A stretch of 64,000 bases of DNA from Streptomyces phaeolivaceus (GTDB taxonomy: Bacteria > Actinomycetota > Actinomycetes > Streptomycetales > Streptomycetaceae): the NCBI RefSeq assembly GCF_009184865.1, contig NZ_CP045096.1:8494001-8558000 (forward strand), in the 5' to 3' direction. The notes under the pieces are model-generated. The model made no database searches, was not told the origin of the DNA, and saw nothing but the letters and a program-made list of their open reading frames with translations. Of the stretch, positions 25,612 through 36,288 are shown one piece after another (position 1 is the first letter of the stretch; the number at the start of each line of letters is the position of its first letter). The position numbers were made by a program, and so were the translations under genes.

Positions 25612-27291
25612 ATGTCGGCGAGGACGAGCGCCACGGACGAGTTCCGGGCCGCCCGGGACTTCCTGCTGGCCCATCGTGAGGACTACGCCACGGCCTGCGC
25701 GGGCTTCTCCTGGCCGCGCCCGGAGTACTTCAACTGGGCGCTCGACTGGTTCGACGTGATCGCACGTGGGAACGACCGCACGGCGCTGCACATCGTCGAC
25801 GAGGACGGCACCGAGACCCGGATCTCCTTCGCCGGGATGTCCGAGCGTTCGTCCCGGGTCGCCAACCGGCTCCGCGACCGGGGTGTCCGCGCCGACGACC
25901 GGATCCTCGTCATGCTGGGCAACCAGGCGGAGTTGTGGGAGACCGCGCTCGCCGCGATGAAGCTGCGGGCCGTCGTCATCCCCGCGACCCCGCTGCTCGG
26001 CCCCGCCGATCTGCGCGACCGGGTGGAGCGCGGACGCGTCAAGCATGTGATCGTCCGGGCCGAGGACGCGCCCAAGTTCGCTGATGTGCCCGGCCGTTAC
26101 AGCCGCACCACGGTCGGCGGCACGGTGGACGGCTGGCGGCCCTACGAGGAGGCCTACGCGGCCCCCGCCCGCTTCGAGCCGAACGGCCCGACCAACGCCG
26201 ACGACCCGCTGATGCTGTACTTCACCTCGGGCACCACCGCCCAGCCCAAACTGGTCGAGCACACCCATGTGTCGTACCCCGTCGGCCACTTGGCGACCAT
26301 GTACTGGATCGGCCTGAAACCCGGCGACGTCCATCTCAACATCTCCTCGCCCGGCTGGGCCAAGCACGCCTGGTCCAACCTCTTCGCCCCGTGGAACGCG
26401 GAGGCGACCGTGTTCATCCACAACTACACCCGCTTCGACGCGAGTCGGCTGCTCGCGGAGATGGAACGCGCGGGCGTCACCACCTTCTGTGCCCCGCCCA
26501 CCGTGTGGCGGATGCTCATCCAGGCCGACCTGACCCAGCTGCGCACCCCGCCCCGCGAGGTGGTCGCCGCCGGTGAGCCCCTCAACCCCGAGGTCATCGA
26601 GCAGGTGCGCCGGGCCTGGGGTGTCGACGTCCGGGACGGCTTCGGCCAGACCGAGACCGCCGTCCAGGTCTCCAACAGCCCCGGCCAGAAACTGAAGACC
26701 GGCTCGATGGGTCGCCCCGGCCCCGGCTTCGAGGTCGTCCTCCTCGACCCGGTCTCGGGCGCTCCCGACGCCGACGAGGGCGAGATCGCCCTCGACCTCT
26801 CCAACCGCCCCGTCGGCCTGATGACCGGCTACCACGGCGACCCGGACCGTACGGCCGAGGTCATGGCCGGCGGCTACTACCGCACCGGCGACATCGGCTC
26901 CCGGGACGCGGACGGCTACCTCACCTATGTGGGCCGCGCGGACGACGTGTTCAAGGCCAGCGACTACAAGATCAGCCCGTTCGAGCTGGAGAGCGCCCTG
27001 CTGGAGCACGAGGCGGTCGCCGAGGCGGCCGTGGTGCCCGCGCCGGACGAGGTGCGGCTCGCCGTGCCGAAGGCGTACATCGTGCTGGCGGCCGGCTGGG
27101 AGCCGGGCCCGGACACCGCGAAGGTGCTCTTCGAGCACTCCCGGACCGTCCTCGCGCCCTACAAGCGCCTGCGCCGCCTGGAGTTCGGCGATCTGCCGAA
27201 GACCGTGTCGGGCAAGATCCGCCGCATCGAGCTGCGCGAGGCCACGGCCGCCGGCTCGGACGCCGAGTACCGCGAGGAGGACCACCGATGA
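25612..27291 (+). CDS. AMP-binding acyl-CoA synthetase
   Basis: This 559-residue ANL enzyme has [20 protein letters not shown] (P-loop, about residue 202), [29 protein letters not shown] and the C-terminal catalytic lysine in [10 protein letters not shown]. It activates a carboxylic acid through an acyl-adenylate to its CoA thioester. The sequence is nearest the medium-chain/benzoate-type acyl-CoA synthetases; the substrate is not determined. GAGGAGG lies five bases before the ATG. Its stop overlaps the next synthetase gene (ATGA), so the two are co-translated and likely work in one catabolic route under the divergent GAF-LuxR regulator. Confidence 0.92.
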   Translation: MSARTSATDEFRAARDFLLAHREDYATACAGFSWPRPEYFNWALDWFDVIARGNDRTALHIVDEDGTETRISFAGMSERSSRVANRLRDRGVRADDRILVMLGNQAELWETALAAMKLRAVVIPATPLLGPADLRDRVERGRVKHVIVRAEDAPKFADVPGRYSRTTVGGTVDGWRPYEEAYAAPARFEPNGPTNADDPLMLYFTSGTTAQPKLVEHTHVSYPVGHLATMYWIGLKPGDVHLNISSPGWAKHAWSNLFAPWNAEATVFIHNYTRFDASRLLAEMERAGVTTFCAPPTVWRMLIQADLTQLRTPPREVVAAGEPLNPEVIEQVRRAWGVDVRDGFGQTETAVQVSNSPGQKLKTGSMGRPGPGFEVVLLDPVSGAPDADEGEIALDLSNRPVGLMTGYHGDPDRTAEVMAGGYYRTGDIGSRDADGYLTYVGRADDVFKASDYKISPFELESALLEHEAVAEAAVVPAPDEVRLAVPKAYIVLAAGWEPGPDTAKVLFEHSRTVLAPYKRLRRLEFGDLPKTVSGKIRRIELREATAAGSDAEYREEDHR

Positions 27292-28883
27292 GCCTGCCCT
27301 CCTACACCCACGGCACCGGCACGACCCCGCTCCTCGGCGACACCATCGGCGCCGACCTGGACCGGGCGGTCGCGGCCTGGCCCGACCGTGAGGCCCTTGT
27401 CGACATGCCGTCCGGGCGGCGCTGGACGTACGCCCGATTCGCCGCCGACGTGGACGAGTTGGCGTACGCGCTGCTCGCGAGCGGTGTCGGGAAGGGCGAC
27501 CGTGTCGGCATCTGGGCGGTCAACTGCCCGGAGTGGGTGCTCGTCCAGTACGCCACCGCCCGCATCGGTGCGGTGATGGTGAACATCAACCCGGCCTACC
27601 GCACCCACGAGGTCGAGTACGTCCTCAACCAGGCCGGTGTCTCCCTGCTCTTCGCCTCGCTCAGCCACCGGACGAGCGACTACCGGGCGATGGTCGAGGA
27701 AGTCCGGTCCCGCTGCCCGCAGTTGAGAGAAGCCGTCTACATCGGCGACCCGAGCTGGGACGCGCTGGTCGCGCGCGGTACGCCGGTGCCGTTCGGCGAG
27801 CTGTCCTGCGACGACCCGATCAACATCCAGTACACCTCGGGCACCACGGGCTTCCCCAAGGGGGCCACCCTCTCCCATCACAACATCCTCAACAACGGTT
27901 ACTTCGTGGGGGAGTTGATCGGCTACACCGAGCAGGACCGGATCTGTGTGCCCGTGCCCTTCTACCACTGCTTCGGCATGGTGATGGGCAACCTGGCCGC
28001 CACCTCGCACGGCGCGTGCGTCGTCATCCCCGCCCCGTCCTTCGACCCGAAGGCCACCCTGGATGCCGTCCAGCAGGAGCGCTGCACCTCCCTGTACGGC
28101 GTACCGACCATGTTCATCGCGGAGTTGAACCTCCCCGGCTTCGCCGCGTACGACCTCTCCTCCCTGCGCACCGGCATCATGGCGGGCTCGCCCTGCCCGG
28201 TGGAGGTGATGAAACGCGTGGTCGCCGAGATGCACATGACCGAGGTCTCGATCTGTTACGGCATGACGGAGACCTCGCCCGTCTCCACCCAGACCCGGCG
28301 CGACGACGACCTGGAACACCGCACCGGCACCGTCGGCCGGGTGCTTCCGCACATCGAGGTGAAGGTCGTCGACCCGGCGAGCGGAGCGACGCAACCACGG
28401 GGCACGGCGGGGGAGTTGTGCACCCGTGGCTACAGCGTGATGCTCGGCTACTGGGAGGAGCCGGAGAAGACCGCCGAGGCCGTCGACGCCGGGCGGTGGA
28501 TGCACACCGGGGATCTGGCGGTGATGCGCGAGGACGGGTACGTCGAGATCGTCGGCCGGATCAAGGACATGATCATCAGGGGTGGGGAGAACATCTACCC
28601 GCGCGAGATCGAGGAGTTCCTGTACGGCCACCCGAAGATCGCCGATGTCCAGGTGGTCGGAGTGCCCCACGAGCGGTACGGCGAGGAGGTCCTCGCCTGC
28701 GTCATCCCGCGCGAGACCGAGACCGCCGAACCGCTCACGCTGGAGGAGCTACGGGCCTACTGCGACGGGCGGTTGGCGCACTACAAGATCCCGAGCGCGC
28801 TGCGTCTGCTGGACGCCTTCCCGATGACGGTGTCGGGGAAGGTGCGGAAGATCGAACTGCGGGAGCGGTACGCGACCGGTTAG
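27288..28883 (+). CDS. AMP-binding fatty acyl-CoA synthetase
   Basis: This second ANL enzyme (531 residues) has [20 protein letters not shown] near residue 180, [30 protein letters not shown] and the catalytic lysine in [12 protein letters not shown]. It resembles the FadD-like medium/long-chain group (AMP-binding proteins of the FadD3/35 kind). The ATG overlaps the stop of the preceding synthetase. Two different acyl-CoA ligases in one operon suggest degradation of an acid with side chain, or handling of two acids; no dehydrogenase or thiolase is next to them. A Zn-ribbon gene converges from the right. Confidence 0.92.
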   Translation: MSLPSYTHGTGTTPLLGDTIGADLDRAVAAWPDREALVDMPSGRRWTYARFAADVDELAYALLASGVGKGDRVGIWAVNCPEWVLVQYATARIGAVMVNINPAYRTHEVEYVLNQAGVSLLFASLSHRTSDYRAMVEEVRSRCPQLREAVYIGDPSWDALVARGTPVPFGELSCDDPINIQYTSGTTGFPKGATLSHHNILNNGYFVGELIGYTEQDRICVPVPFYHCFGMVMGNLAATSHGACVVIPAPSFDPKATLDAVQQERCTSLYGVPTMFIAELNLPGFAAYDLSSLRTGIMAGSPCPVEVMKRVVAEMHMTEVSICYGMTETSPVSTQTRRDDDLEHRTGTVGRVLPHIEVKVVDPASGATQPRGTAGELCTRGYSVMLGYWEEPEKTAEAVDAGRWMHTGDLAVMREDGYVEIVGRIKDMIIRGGENIYPREIEEFLYGHPKIADVQVVGVPHERYGEEVLACVIPRETETAEPLTLEELRAYCDGRLAHYKIPSALRLLDAFPMTVSGKVRKIELRERYATG

Positions 28884-28927
28884 CTCCCCCTCGGCGCGAC
28901 TGCCGCTCGCCTCTTGCGCATCGGCCC

Positions 28928-29632
28928 TCAACCCTCCGCGCCCGCCGCCACCAGTTCCGTCGCCGCGCCGTTCACCGGCTGCGGGGTGCCGGTGAGGTCC
29001 AGGACGAACAGGGAGACGCCGAGGCCGTCGGCGCGGTCGCGGGCGTCGTTCGCGTACCCGGCGAGGGAGAAGTAGACGCAGTCGGTGGACTCCGTCATGG
29101 CGGTCAGCCACAGGCACTCGACATCGCGCAGCGAGGCCGGGCCGACCGAGGGGTCCACCTGTGCCAGGACGCCCCGGGCGGCCAGCCCGATCCCGGACGG
29201 CTGGCGCTGGTCGGCGCGGCGGATGTCCCGGTAGCCCAGCCAGCGCAGATACAGCGCGACGGCGGTGACCGCGTCACGGGCCGTGCGGATGGTGACGGGC
29301 CGGAAGGTCGCCCGGGGGCCGGCGGGCGCTCCGGCCGGGTCCAGGGAGCCGTCGGCGCTCAGTGGCCGTAGCGCGCCGGCCACGGGAACCCGCAGCACCG
29401 TCCCGCAGGAGCAGCCCAGTTCGGGCTGGGGCCACTGGTCGGCGCGTCCGCAGTTCCCGCAGCGGACCGTGACCCAGTCCTCGTCCCAGGTGTGGTGGGT
29501 GACGGAGGTGGCGGCGGCACGGTGGTTCAGGGCCGGGGCGACCGGGGTGCCGCACGCGCAGGGATAGGCCGGAGCGGCGTACCGATGTTCGCGCCCGCAG
29601 TCCGGGCATCGCACCGCCATGCTCTCGCTCAT
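28928..29632 (-). CDS. zinc-ribbon protein of unknown function
   Basis: About 234 residues from ATG 29632 (ATG 29641 is also possible). The first 85 residues hold two probable zinc ribbons: CPDCGREHRY ... CACG and CGNCGRADQWP ... CSCG. The C-terminal half has a conserved aromatic stretch (ALYLRWLGYRDIRRADQRQP then GIGLAARGVLAQVD and ECLWLTAMTESTDCVYFSLA) that looks like a restriction-endonuclease-like fold: G(I/A)-V-A-Q-V-D positions resemble the D-ExK pattern loosely. I do not recognise the family with certainty. It converges with the synthetase operon and diverges from the glyoxylate carboligase gene. Confidence 0.7.
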   Translation of the reverse strand: MSESMAVRCPDCGREHRYAAPAYPCACGTPVAPALNHRAAATSVTHHTWDEDWVTVRCGNCGRADQWPQPELGCSCGTVLRVPVAGALRPLSADGSLDPAGAPAGPRATFRPVTIRTARDAVTAVALYLRWLGYRDIRRADQRQPSGIGLAARGVLAQVDPSVGPASLRDVECLWLTAMTESTDCVYFSLAGYANDARDRADGLGVSLFVLDLTGTPQPVNGAATELVAAGAEG

Positions 29633-29799
29633 GCTCCCCACCCCACCGCCGAGTCACATCGAAAACGCCTCCTCATCGTCCTCCAGCCCGTGCCGTTCCG
29701 GCAGGGAAACACCCTGAGACACCCGGGTGGATTCCGCTGCCCACGCCCTTGAAGCCCCTTACCTCGCCCCTACATTCATTCCAGATAGCAGAAGATATT

Positions 29800-29814
29800 T
29801 TCCGTGATGCGGAA
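29800..29814. promoter_or_regulatory. TTCCG-N5-CGGAA palindrome upstream of gcl
   Basis: The palindrome sits in an AT-rich segment about 100 bp before the gcl start. A similar TTCCG-N5-TGGAA element precedes the hydroxypyruvate isomerase gene, so both may bind one regulator of the IclR/AllR kind. This is inference from shared sequence. Confidence 0.45.
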
Positions 29815-29912
29815 GTATCGAGAGTGCGGAACGTCCACTGACGAGATCACGGCAGTGCTTACCGCGGGGCGCGACGGGAGCGCGAGTCCGGCAGCTGAAG
29901 CAGGAGTACGCA

Positions 29913-31695
<1,783 letters not shown>

Positions 31696-31770
31696 GACGT
31701 ACGGACGTCAGGGGCGGCTCATCCGGGGGGTGGGCCGCCCCGTCCCGCGCCCGGGGGAGGGGAAGCCGCG

Positions 31771-31816
31771 CGGCGGCGTGACCTCGCTGGAAGCGAGCCG
31801 CTTTGTCACGCCGCCG
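31771..31816. terminator. strong bipartite hairpin after gcl
   Basis: CGGCGGCGTGAC (31771-31782) pairs with GTCACGCCGCCG (31805-31816); inside it CTCGCT pairs with AGCGAG around GGA. It is 75 bp after the gcl stop and is followed by four CCGATCCCC-like direct repeats (about 31868-31905). Confidence 0.65.
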
Positions 31817-32023
31817 CTCATGGCCTCCCCCGTTCTCCCGGTTCACCCCCGATCCCCGGGCCCCGTTTCCCCCGATCCCCCGATCCCCCGATCCCCCGTG
31901 GGGCCTTCCCCCGTTCGAGGCCCGCCGCCCCCGTGCCGGCGGGCCTCGTGCTTCGAGAATGTGCCCTGAACCAAGGGCAGTTGAAGCCCTCACGCACGGG
32001 TTCAGAGGTTGATTTGAGGGTTC

Positions 32024-32053
32024 CGTAGACGGTCTACGCACCCTTGCGTAGAC
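32024..32053. promoter_or_regulatory. three CGTAGAC half-sites forming two overlapping palindromes
   Basis: CGTAGAC-G-GTCTACG (32024-32038) is a perfect palindrome, and GTCTACGCA-CCCT-TGCGTAGAC (32032-32053) is a second perfect one sharing the middle half-site. Such an arrangement is more typical of a regulator operator or a leader hairpin than chance, but no gene clearly starts here. Confidence 0.5.
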
Positions 32054-32120
32054 AGAGAGCCGTGACCGTGTCCGTGATCGGCGCGCGGAGGGGCGCTCTT
32101 CCGCCGCCCCAACGCGTGCG

Positions 32121-32147
32121 ACCCGGGAGCCTCGCAGGCTCCCGGGT
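32121..32147. terminator. 12-bp stem hairpin
   Basis: ACCCGGGAGCCT and AGGCTCCCGGGT are separated by only CGC. It resembles the strong terminators of Streptomyces. It could end transcription from either side of the gene-free region. Confidence 0.65.
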
Positions 32148-32434
32148 CCTTGTCGGGCCGGACCGCGGCGGTCGCGGCGGCGCCGGTTCCGCGTCCCTCA
32201 CGTCGAGACGCGGGCCGGAGCCTTCACCACCGCACTGGCGCGCGGGCCGCCGCGGTCCGTGCCCTGCCCGCGCGTGACCGACACACACCCCTCATCCGGG
32301 TCGGTCGGAAACGGTCGCGGGCGGTGCGTCCGGTGGCTGATGAGTGTTCACCAGGGACCGGACGCCGTTCGGGGATGGAAGAAGTCGATCGCCGGGGCGG
32401 ACGGTCCGCACCTCCGCCGGCCTCGGCCAGACCT

Positions 32435-33498
32435 TCACCCACCGTCGAGAGTCGTACGAACATCGAGGTACGCCCACCGACACCCCTCAGGAAGTCGGCG
32501 TACCCACGACGGCGGTTCCGGCCCGCGACGGCACCTGGGCGCGACAGGACAGATGTCAGCACCGCCACGGACCGGAAGCTCGGGAGGTGGGACCCGGTGG
32601 GACCCGGCCTGGACCTGGGCGCCGGAGAGGCGTTCCACGGTGCGTAGGAGGGCGAAGTGGTCGAGGTCGCCGTGGCCCTGAGCCCGTAGGGAGGCGACCA
32701 GTTGGCCACCACGGCGCCTACGGGCAGGGCGGCGCCCACGGTGCGGGCGGCGTCGGTGACGATGCCCATGTCCTTGTGGTGCAGGTCGATGCGGAAGCCC
32801 GGCTTGAAGTCCCGGTTGAGGAAGTTGTCCTTCTTGCGGGTCAGCACGGTCGAGCCCGCGAGCCCGCCGTTCAGGACGTCCAGCGCCGCCGTCAGGTCCA
32901 CGCCCGACTTCTCCAGGAAGACCACGGCCTCGGCGCACGCCTGGATGTTCACGGCGACGATCAGCTGGTTGGCGGCCTTCACGGTCTGCCCGGCGTCGTG
33001 CGGACCGCACAGCACGATGGTCCTGCCGAGCGCCTCGAAGAGCGGCTCGGCCTCGTCGAAGTCGGCCTGTTCACCGCCGACCATGATGGACAGCACGGCC
33101 TCGACCGCGCCCGCCTCACCGCCGGACACCGGGGCGTCGAGCACCCGGACGCCCTTCTCCCGCGCGGCCTTCGCCAGATCGACGGAGGTCCGCGGGGTGA
33201 TGGACGACATGTCGATCAGCAGGGCGCCCGCCGAGGCGTTCTCCAGGATGCCGTCGGGGCCGTACGCGATCGCCTCGACCTGCGGGGAGGCGGGCACCAT
33301 CGTGATGATCACATCGGCGTCGCGGACGGCCTCGGCGACGGAGGCCGCCGCCGTCCCGCCGGCGGCGGTCAGCCGGTCGAGCTTGTCCTGCTCCAGCGTG
33401 AAACCGGTGACGTCCTAACCCGCCTTGACCAGGTTCTCGGACATGGGGGAGCCCATGATGCCGAGCCCTGTCCACGCGACCTTGGGGAGATCGCTCAT
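32435..33498 (-). pseudogene. glxR: 2-hydroxy-3-oxopropionate (tartronate semialdehyde) reductase, nonsense and frameshift mutations
   Basis: The ATG at 33498 starts VAWTGLGIMGSPMSENLVKAG, the Rossmann start of beta-hydroxyacid dehydrogenases. A TAG at 33416-33418 interrupts right after this segment. The frame then continues as DVTGFTLEQDKLD, DAPVSGGEAGAVEAVLSIMV (substrate motif) and AANQLIVAVNIQACAEAVVF with the catalytic Lys region of the family (GPHDAGQTVKAANQ). Near 32700 one base is missing (AACTGGTC for AACCTGGTC), and the last part, LVASLRAQGHGDLDHFALLR, is in another frame. The usual stop after SGAQV is also lost, so that frame runs to 32435. The intact enzyme would reduce the Gcl product to glycerate. 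Two or three separate lesions argue for real decay. Confidence 0.85.
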
Positions 33499-33546
33499 GG
33501 TGAGGGTGCCTCTCTGACTGCGCTGCTACGGCGGTGGGGTGGGCGC

Positions 33547-34405
33547 TCAGCGCGCCGCGCGGGTCTCTCGGGGGAGCCACTCGAAGGCCTCGGCGCTCGG
33601 CCGGTCGCCGGGCTCGTACTCCAGGCCGACCAGACCCTCGTAACCGGCCTCGGTCAGCCGGCCGAGGAGGTCCTCCAGCGGGAGGGTCCCGGTGCCCGGG
33701 GCGCCACGGCCGGGGTTGTCGGCGATCTGCACATGGCCGGTCCGCGCGGCGTACTCGGCGATCACCTTCGGCAGGTCCTCGCCGTTCATGGACAGGTGGT
33801 AGAGGTCCATCAGGAAGCGCGCGTTGCCGAGGCCCGACGCCTCGTCGACCCGGTCGACGACATCGACGGCGGCCTGCGCCGACACCAGGGGGTACAGCGG
33901 CAGACTCCACCTTGTTCAGGGCCTCGATCAGCAGGATCGCGCCGATCCGGTCGGCGGCGCGGGCCGCCGCCACCAGGTTGTCCAGGGCCAGCGCGTCCTG
34001 CTCGGCCGGGTCCACGCCCTCGACGCGGTTGCCGTACAGGGCGTTGAGCGCCGTGCAGCCGACGGACCCGGCGAACTCGGCGGCCACCTCGATGTCGGCG
34101 CGGAACCGCTCCGACTCCTCGCCCGGGATCGACAAGGCGCCCCGGTCAGGTCCCGGCAGCACTCCCGAGTAGAGGTTGAGCCCGGTCAGCCGGACCCCCG
34201 CGTCGTCCAGCGCGCCCCGCAGGGCGTCGAGTGCGGACCTCGGGGGAGTGGGGGAATCGACCCAGGGCCACCACAGCTCGACCGCCGTGAAGCCCGCCGC
34301 GGCTGCGGCGGCGGGGCGCTCCAGCAGCGGGAGTTCCGTGAAGAGGATCGACAGGTTGACGTTGTAGCGCTGCGCTGCGGCTGCGTTGGATCCGAAAACG
34401 GACAT
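33547..34405 (-). pseudogene. hyi: hydroxypyruvate isomerase (TIM-barrel), frameshifted
   Basis: From ATG 34405 the sequence YNVNLSILFTELPLLERPAA, AVELWWPW and NALYGNR matches hydroxypyruvate isomerase. Around 33899 one base has been inserted (GAGTCTGCCGCTG for GAGTCxCCGCTG); the remainder, PLYPLVSAQAAVDVVDRV, RFLMDLYHLSMNGEDL, GHVQIADNPGRGAPGTG and GLVGLEYEPG, is intact in the other frame and ends at 33547. The enzyme interconverts hydroxypyruvate and tartronate semialdehyde. It sits 48 bp upstream of the reductase gene on the same strand. Repaired length is about 285 residues, normal for the family. Confidence 0.85.
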
Positions 34406-34461
34406 GGGGCCTCAGACGGTCCCTTCCGTGTGCGCCTTCTCCCCGCGTATCTTCACTTTTC

Positions 34462-34488
34462 TTCCGAATTATGGAAAGTAATTTCTGA
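34462..34488. promoter_or_regulatory. TTCCG-N5-TGGAA and IclR-box-like element before the isomerase gene
   Basis: TTCCG-AATTA-TGGAA (34462-34476) overlaps TGGAAAGTAATTTCTGA (34472-34488), which resembles the E. coli IclR box (TGGAAATNATTTCCA, from memory). A third GGAAG lies at 34494. The element is about 60-80 bp upstream of the isomerase ATG and about 75-100 bp before the divergent gene at 34563, so it could control both directions. Confidence 0.5.
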
Positions 34489-34562
34489 TTGATGGAAGAT
34501 TGCCGTCGGTGGTCGGGGGTTGTCAAGAGGGCTCGGTGGAAAACGGCACCGCGCGTTAGGTT

Positions 34563-34820
34563 GTGCCCGTGCGATTGAGAGTGGAGTTCACGACCGAGCC
34601 CTTCGACCTCGACGAGGCCCCGGCGCACGCGCTCGTGGCGCGTGAGGTCGTGGAGGCGGCCGAGCTGGACGCGGTCGACGTCGGCCCGTTCGGCAATACG
34701 GCGGAGGGGGGCGCCGACGCCGTGCTCACCGCCGTGGACACCCTCCTGCGCCGGACCCTGGAGTCCGGCGCCACCCGGATCTCGCTCCAGGTCAATGTGA
34801 TCGAGGAGGGCGGCGCGTGA
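34563..34820 (+). CDS. conserved small protein upstream of urate genes
   Basis: This 85-residue protein starts at GTG 34563 or GTG 34569. It is predicted to be a small alpha/beta protein: LRVEFTTEPFDL, a helix VAREVVEAAELDAVDVG, a Gly-rich loop, and a final strand RISLQVNVIE. I do not recognise the family. The stop overlaps the next gene by GTGA, so it is co-translated with a HTH_22-type regulator. In other Streptomyces the same pair precedes urate genes, from memory, suggesting a regulatory role for the pair. Confidence 0.75.
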   Translation: MPVRLRVEFTTEPFDLDEAPAHALVAREVVEAAELDAVDVGPFGNTAEGGADAVLTAVDTLLRRTLESGATRISLQVNVIEEGGA

Positions 34821-35185
34821 CCGGCGCCGGTGACGAGCCCTTCGTCGCGGCCGTCAAACCGCTGGTCGACGCCATGGGCGGGGTCATGCTGCCGCCCGCC
34901 GAGGCCGGCCCCGACGACGTCGTCCTCTCCTGGGCGGGCGCCGACGTCGTCGCCGTACGTCTGCCGCAGCTCGCCGAGTCGCTGGACCACATCCTGGCCG
35001 CGATGGAGCGCCAGAAGGGCAAGCCGCTCGCCGACCTCGACCGCAAGGCCAAGCAGGAGGTCGTACGGATACTGGAGGCGCGCGGCGCCTTCTCCGTGCG
35101 CCATGGCGTGGAGACCGTCGCGAGCGCGCTCGGCGTCAGCCGCTTCACCGTCTACAACTACCTCAACCGTGAGAAAGAGGCCTGA
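34817..35185 (+). CDS. small regulator with C-terminal HTH (YheO/DauR HTH_22-like)
   Basis: This 122-residue protein begins at a GTG that overlaps the preceding stop. Its C-terminus, KQEVVRILEARGAFSVRHGV then ETVASALGVSRFTVYNYLNR, is a good match to the helix-turn-helix of YheO/DauR regulators (HTH_22). The N-terminal 70 residues are too short for the usual PAS sensor domain, so it may sense with the help of the co-translated 85-residue protein. It precedes the urate degradation genes by about 110 bp, which contain a palindromic operator candidate. Its target is inferred from position only. Confidence 0.8.
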   Translation: MTGAGDEPFVAAVKPLVDAMGGVMLPPAEAGPDDVVLSWAGADVVAVRLPQLAESLDHILAAMERQKGKPLADLDRKAKQEVVRILEARGAFSVRHGVETVASALGVSRFTVYNYLNREKEA

Positions 35186-35217
35186 GGGGCGGTCCGGCCC
35201 GCCGTAACCGGGATTTT

Positions 35218-35259
35218 TCAACAAACTGTTGACGTGGTGTCGTCGTGAGGCGTTAGCTT
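35218..35259 (+). promoter_or_regulatory. promoter and operator of the urate operon
   Basis: TCAACA-AAC-TGTTGA (35218-35232) is a perfect palindrome that overlaps a consensus -35 TTGACG (35229-35234). A -10-like TTAGCT lies 18 bp on (35253-35258). The predicted start is about 30 nt before the GTG at 35298. A repressor bound to the palindrome would block the -35 box. Confidence 0.6.
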
Positions 35260-35297
35260 GCCGTAGCCAGTCCAGCACCACGGCGACGGAGGCACCC

Positions 35298-35855
35298 GTG
35301 ACTTCGCGTTCATCGCGTTCCTCGACACCGGGCCTCGCCCGGTTCAACGCCCTGGAGGAGCACGCGGCAGCCGCCGCGCTCCACGAGGCGTGCGCCTCGG
35401 CGGAATGGGGGCGCGGGCTGCTCGCCGGCCGCCCGTACGCCACCGCCGAGGACCTCTTCGCCGCCAGTGACACCGCCATGGCCGCGCTGACCGAGGGGGA
35501 TCTCGCGGAGGCGATGGCCGGGCACCCCCCGATCGGCCGCCCGAAGCCGGGCGACCCGACCTCGGCCCGTGAACAGCGCGGGATGGCCGGAGCCTCCGAC
35601 GCGCTCAGGGCGGAGATGCTCGAACTGAACCTGGCCTACCAGGAGAAGTTCGGCCATGTCTTCCTGATCTGCGCCACCGGCCGCACCGGCGGGCAGATGC
35701 GCGACGCGGTCCGGGACCGGATCGGCAACGCGCCGGAGCGGGAACGCGAGATCGTCCGCACCGAACTGGGCAAGATCAACCGCATCCGCCTCGCCCGGCT
35801 CGTCGACGCCGACGCCGCTGTCGACGCCGCTGTCGAAAGGGAAGCCCGCTCATGA
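35298..35855 (+). CDS. 2-oxo-4-hydroxy-4-carboxy-5-ureidoimidazoline (OHCU) decarboxylase
   Basis: The GTG at 35298 has GGAGG five bases upstream, giving 185 residues. It matches the OHCU decarboxylase family: LARFNALEEHAAAAALHEAC, the catalytic histidine region AMAGHPPIG, SAREQRGMAGA, and NLAYQEKFGHVFLICATGR. It catalyses the last step from urate to S-allantoin. Its stop overlaps the HIU hydrolase start by ATGA, and uricase follows, so the three consecutive steps of the pathway are in one operon, here in reverse order of reaction. The protein ends with a short Asp/Ala repeat. Confidence 0.93.
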   Translation: MTSRSSRSSTPGLARFNALEEHAAAAALHEACASAEWGRGLLAGRPYATAEDLFAASDTAMAALTEGDLAEAMAGHPPIGRPKPGDPTSAREQRGMAGASDALRAEMLELNLAYQEKFGHVFLICATGRTGGQMRDAVRDRIGNAPEREREIVRTELGKINRIRLARLVDADAAVDAAVEREARS

Positions 35856-36283
35856 GCACCAGCAGCACCGTCTCGGTGTCCACGCACATCCTGGACACCT
35901 CCGTCGGCCGCCCCGCCGCGGGCGTCGCCGTCCGCCTCGCCGCCCGCGCCGGGCGCGACGCGGACTGGCGGGCGCTCGGCGGCTCCGCGACCGACGCCGA
36001 CGGCCGGTGCAGGGACCTCCCGGCGCCGCCGGAGGGCACCACCCAGGTACGGCTCGACTTCGAGGTCGAGCCGTATCTCGAGAAGTCCGCGATCGAGAAG
36101 TCCGCGATCGAGAAGTCCGCGATCGAGCAGGCCGATGCGCAGCAGGACGCCCCCGCGAACCGGGACAGCGGTGCCGTGTTCTTCCCCGAGGTCGTCATCA
36201 CCTTCGCGGTGACGCCGGGCGAGCACTACCACGTACCGCTGCTGCTCAACCCGTTCGGCTACTCCGTATACCGAGGGAGCTAG
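35852..36283 (+). CDS. uraH: 5-hydroxyisourate hydrolase (transthyretin-like)
   Basis: This 143-residue protein has the family N-terminus STHILDTSVGRPAAGVAV and ends in YRGS, the hallmark of HIU hydrolases as opposed to transthyretins; HVPLLLNPFGYSVYRGS carries the active-site segment. It converts 5-hydroxyisourate from uricase into OHCU. Between residues 76 and 108 it has an insertion of three EKSAI repeats, encoded by three 15-bp units (36080-36125), plus a Gln/Ala/Asp-rich piece, so it is about 30 residues longer than typical. The insertion is in a loop and need not harm the enzyme. The start overlaps the decarboxylase stop. Confidence 0.93.
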   Translation: MSTSSTVSVSTHILDTSVGRPAAGVAVRLAARAGRDADWRALGGSATDADGRCRDLPAPPEGTTQVRLDFEVEPYLEKSAIEKSAIEKSAIEQADAQQDAPANRDSGAVFFPEVVITFAVTPGEHYHVPLLLNPFGYSVYRGS

Positions 36284-36288
36284 CACCC

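Larger units (their letters stand above)
31696..32434. other. 740-bp region without a recognised gene
   Basis: Between gcl and the 3' end of the reductase gene I find no convincing coding frame. The region holds the hairpin at 31771, CCGATCCCC direct repeats, the CGTAGAC half-site cluster at 32024, and the hairpin at 32121. The minus-strand frame from 32224 is open but its composition and translation (Arg/Pro-rich) look like a shadow. It is larger than normal intergenic spacing here, consistent with loss of sequence in a decaying neighbourhood. Confidence 0.5.

Noticed and set aside
32224..32434. Minus-strand frame continuing beyond the reductase
   Set aside because: It exists only because the reductase stop is lost or shifted; the translation has no conserved pattern.
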